A DNA stretch of 55,386 nt from Alphaproteobacteria bacterium (lineage in GTDB: Bacteria; Pseudomonadota; Alphaproteobacteria; UBA7879). The DNA lies in contig PKTP01000001.1 of the NCBI GenBank assembly GCA_002869105.1, forward strand, positions 1 to 55,386, given 5' to 3'. A program made the translations under genes and the position numbers. The notes below the pieces were generated by a model that had not been told where the DNA came from, ran no database searches, and saw only the letters and a program-made list of their open reading frames with translations. The stretch's first letter is position 1, and every line of letters starts with the position of its first letter. This document shows positions 55,288-55,386 of this stretch, piece after piece.

Positions 55288-55386
55288 ATGAGTAAAGAGA
55301 AGTTTAATCGAAATAAGCCGCACTGTAACATTGGGACGATTGGCCACGTTGACCATGGGAAGACAACGTTAACAGCGGCGATCACC
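55288..55386 (+). CDS. tuf: Elongation factor Tu, 5' part cut by window end
   Basis: 33 codons reaching the window edge: [19 protein letters not shown] followed by [14 protein letters not shown], the G1 region of EF-Tu. RBS AAAGGA ahead of ATG 55288. Last visible gene of the str operon in standard order. Confidence 0.97.
   Translation, partial: MSKEKFNRNKPHCNIGTIGHVDHGKTTLTAAIT

Overview
The window looks like a chromosomal segment of an alphaproteobacterium. It carries alphaproteobacterial marker genes (a GapR/DUF2312 nucleoid protein, a DUF2948 protein, an alphaproteobacterial-style AspRS and a two-domain L36-like rpmJ). It also carries a moderate-to-low GC content and an unusually high share of signal-peptide proteins without recognisable families. 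Two DMT permeases, a GTA/prophage-like remnant, many broken accessory genes and a secreted protein with ubiquitin-motif-like repeats suggest a host-associated lineage. A Holosporales/Paracaedibacter-like symbiont of protists is my guess from these traits; no rRNA is present to confirm it.

Layout. 1-9.2 kb is accessory: a broken coiled-coil gene, a membrane protein, a DMT permease, two damaged phage genes (tail/baseplate hub-like and TerL), an outer-membrane beta-barrel, thymidine kinase, a small secreted protein and a second DMT permease. 9.2-16.0 kb is a long minus-strand operon, dnaB-alr-mlaE-mlaF-radA-cvpA-SDR. 16.2-20.6 kb holds large secreted proteins of unknown family, split by a frameshift or by in-frame stops, beside a tiny remnant of the dnaB 5' end. 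20.6-25.1 kb holds folD, a Kef-type antiporter, a frameshifted membrane gene and a lone UgpC/MalK ATPase. 25.2-28.3 kb is aspS-obg-gapR. 28.3-30.4 kb holds a 6S-like RNA candidate, a gapR fragment, a 15-bp tandem repeat, an unknown protein and tRNA-Arg(UCU). 30.4-35.7 kb holds DUF2948, a 1053-residue secreted protein with six spaced cysteine pairs, a frameshifted DUF1287 gene and a SIMPL protein. 35.7-41.7 kb is tRNA-Leu(UAG)-tig-clpP-clpX-lon, the protein quality-control cluster. 41.7-50.6 kb holds broken ldcA, an MscS channel, mtaB-ftsY, a candidate secreted effector, ffh, a Cys-rich secreted protein and a broken AI-2E permease. 50.6-55.4 kb holds rpsF-rpsR-rplI, rpmJ and the str operon rpsL-rpsG-fusA-tuf (tuf cut by the window end).

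Two themes stand out. First, single-base lesions, mostly in short homopolymers, and in-frame stops break at least nine accessory genes, while every translation, replication and proteolysis gene is intact. This fits ongoing gene decay, though assembly errors or slippage need excluding. Second, several secreted proteins look like candidate novel host-interaction factors: the six-Cys-pair protein, and the 46.4 kb protein with six UIM/MIU-like helical motifs. In addition, the MtaB enzyme has lost the first cysteine of its radical-SAM cluster motif (Cys to Phe).
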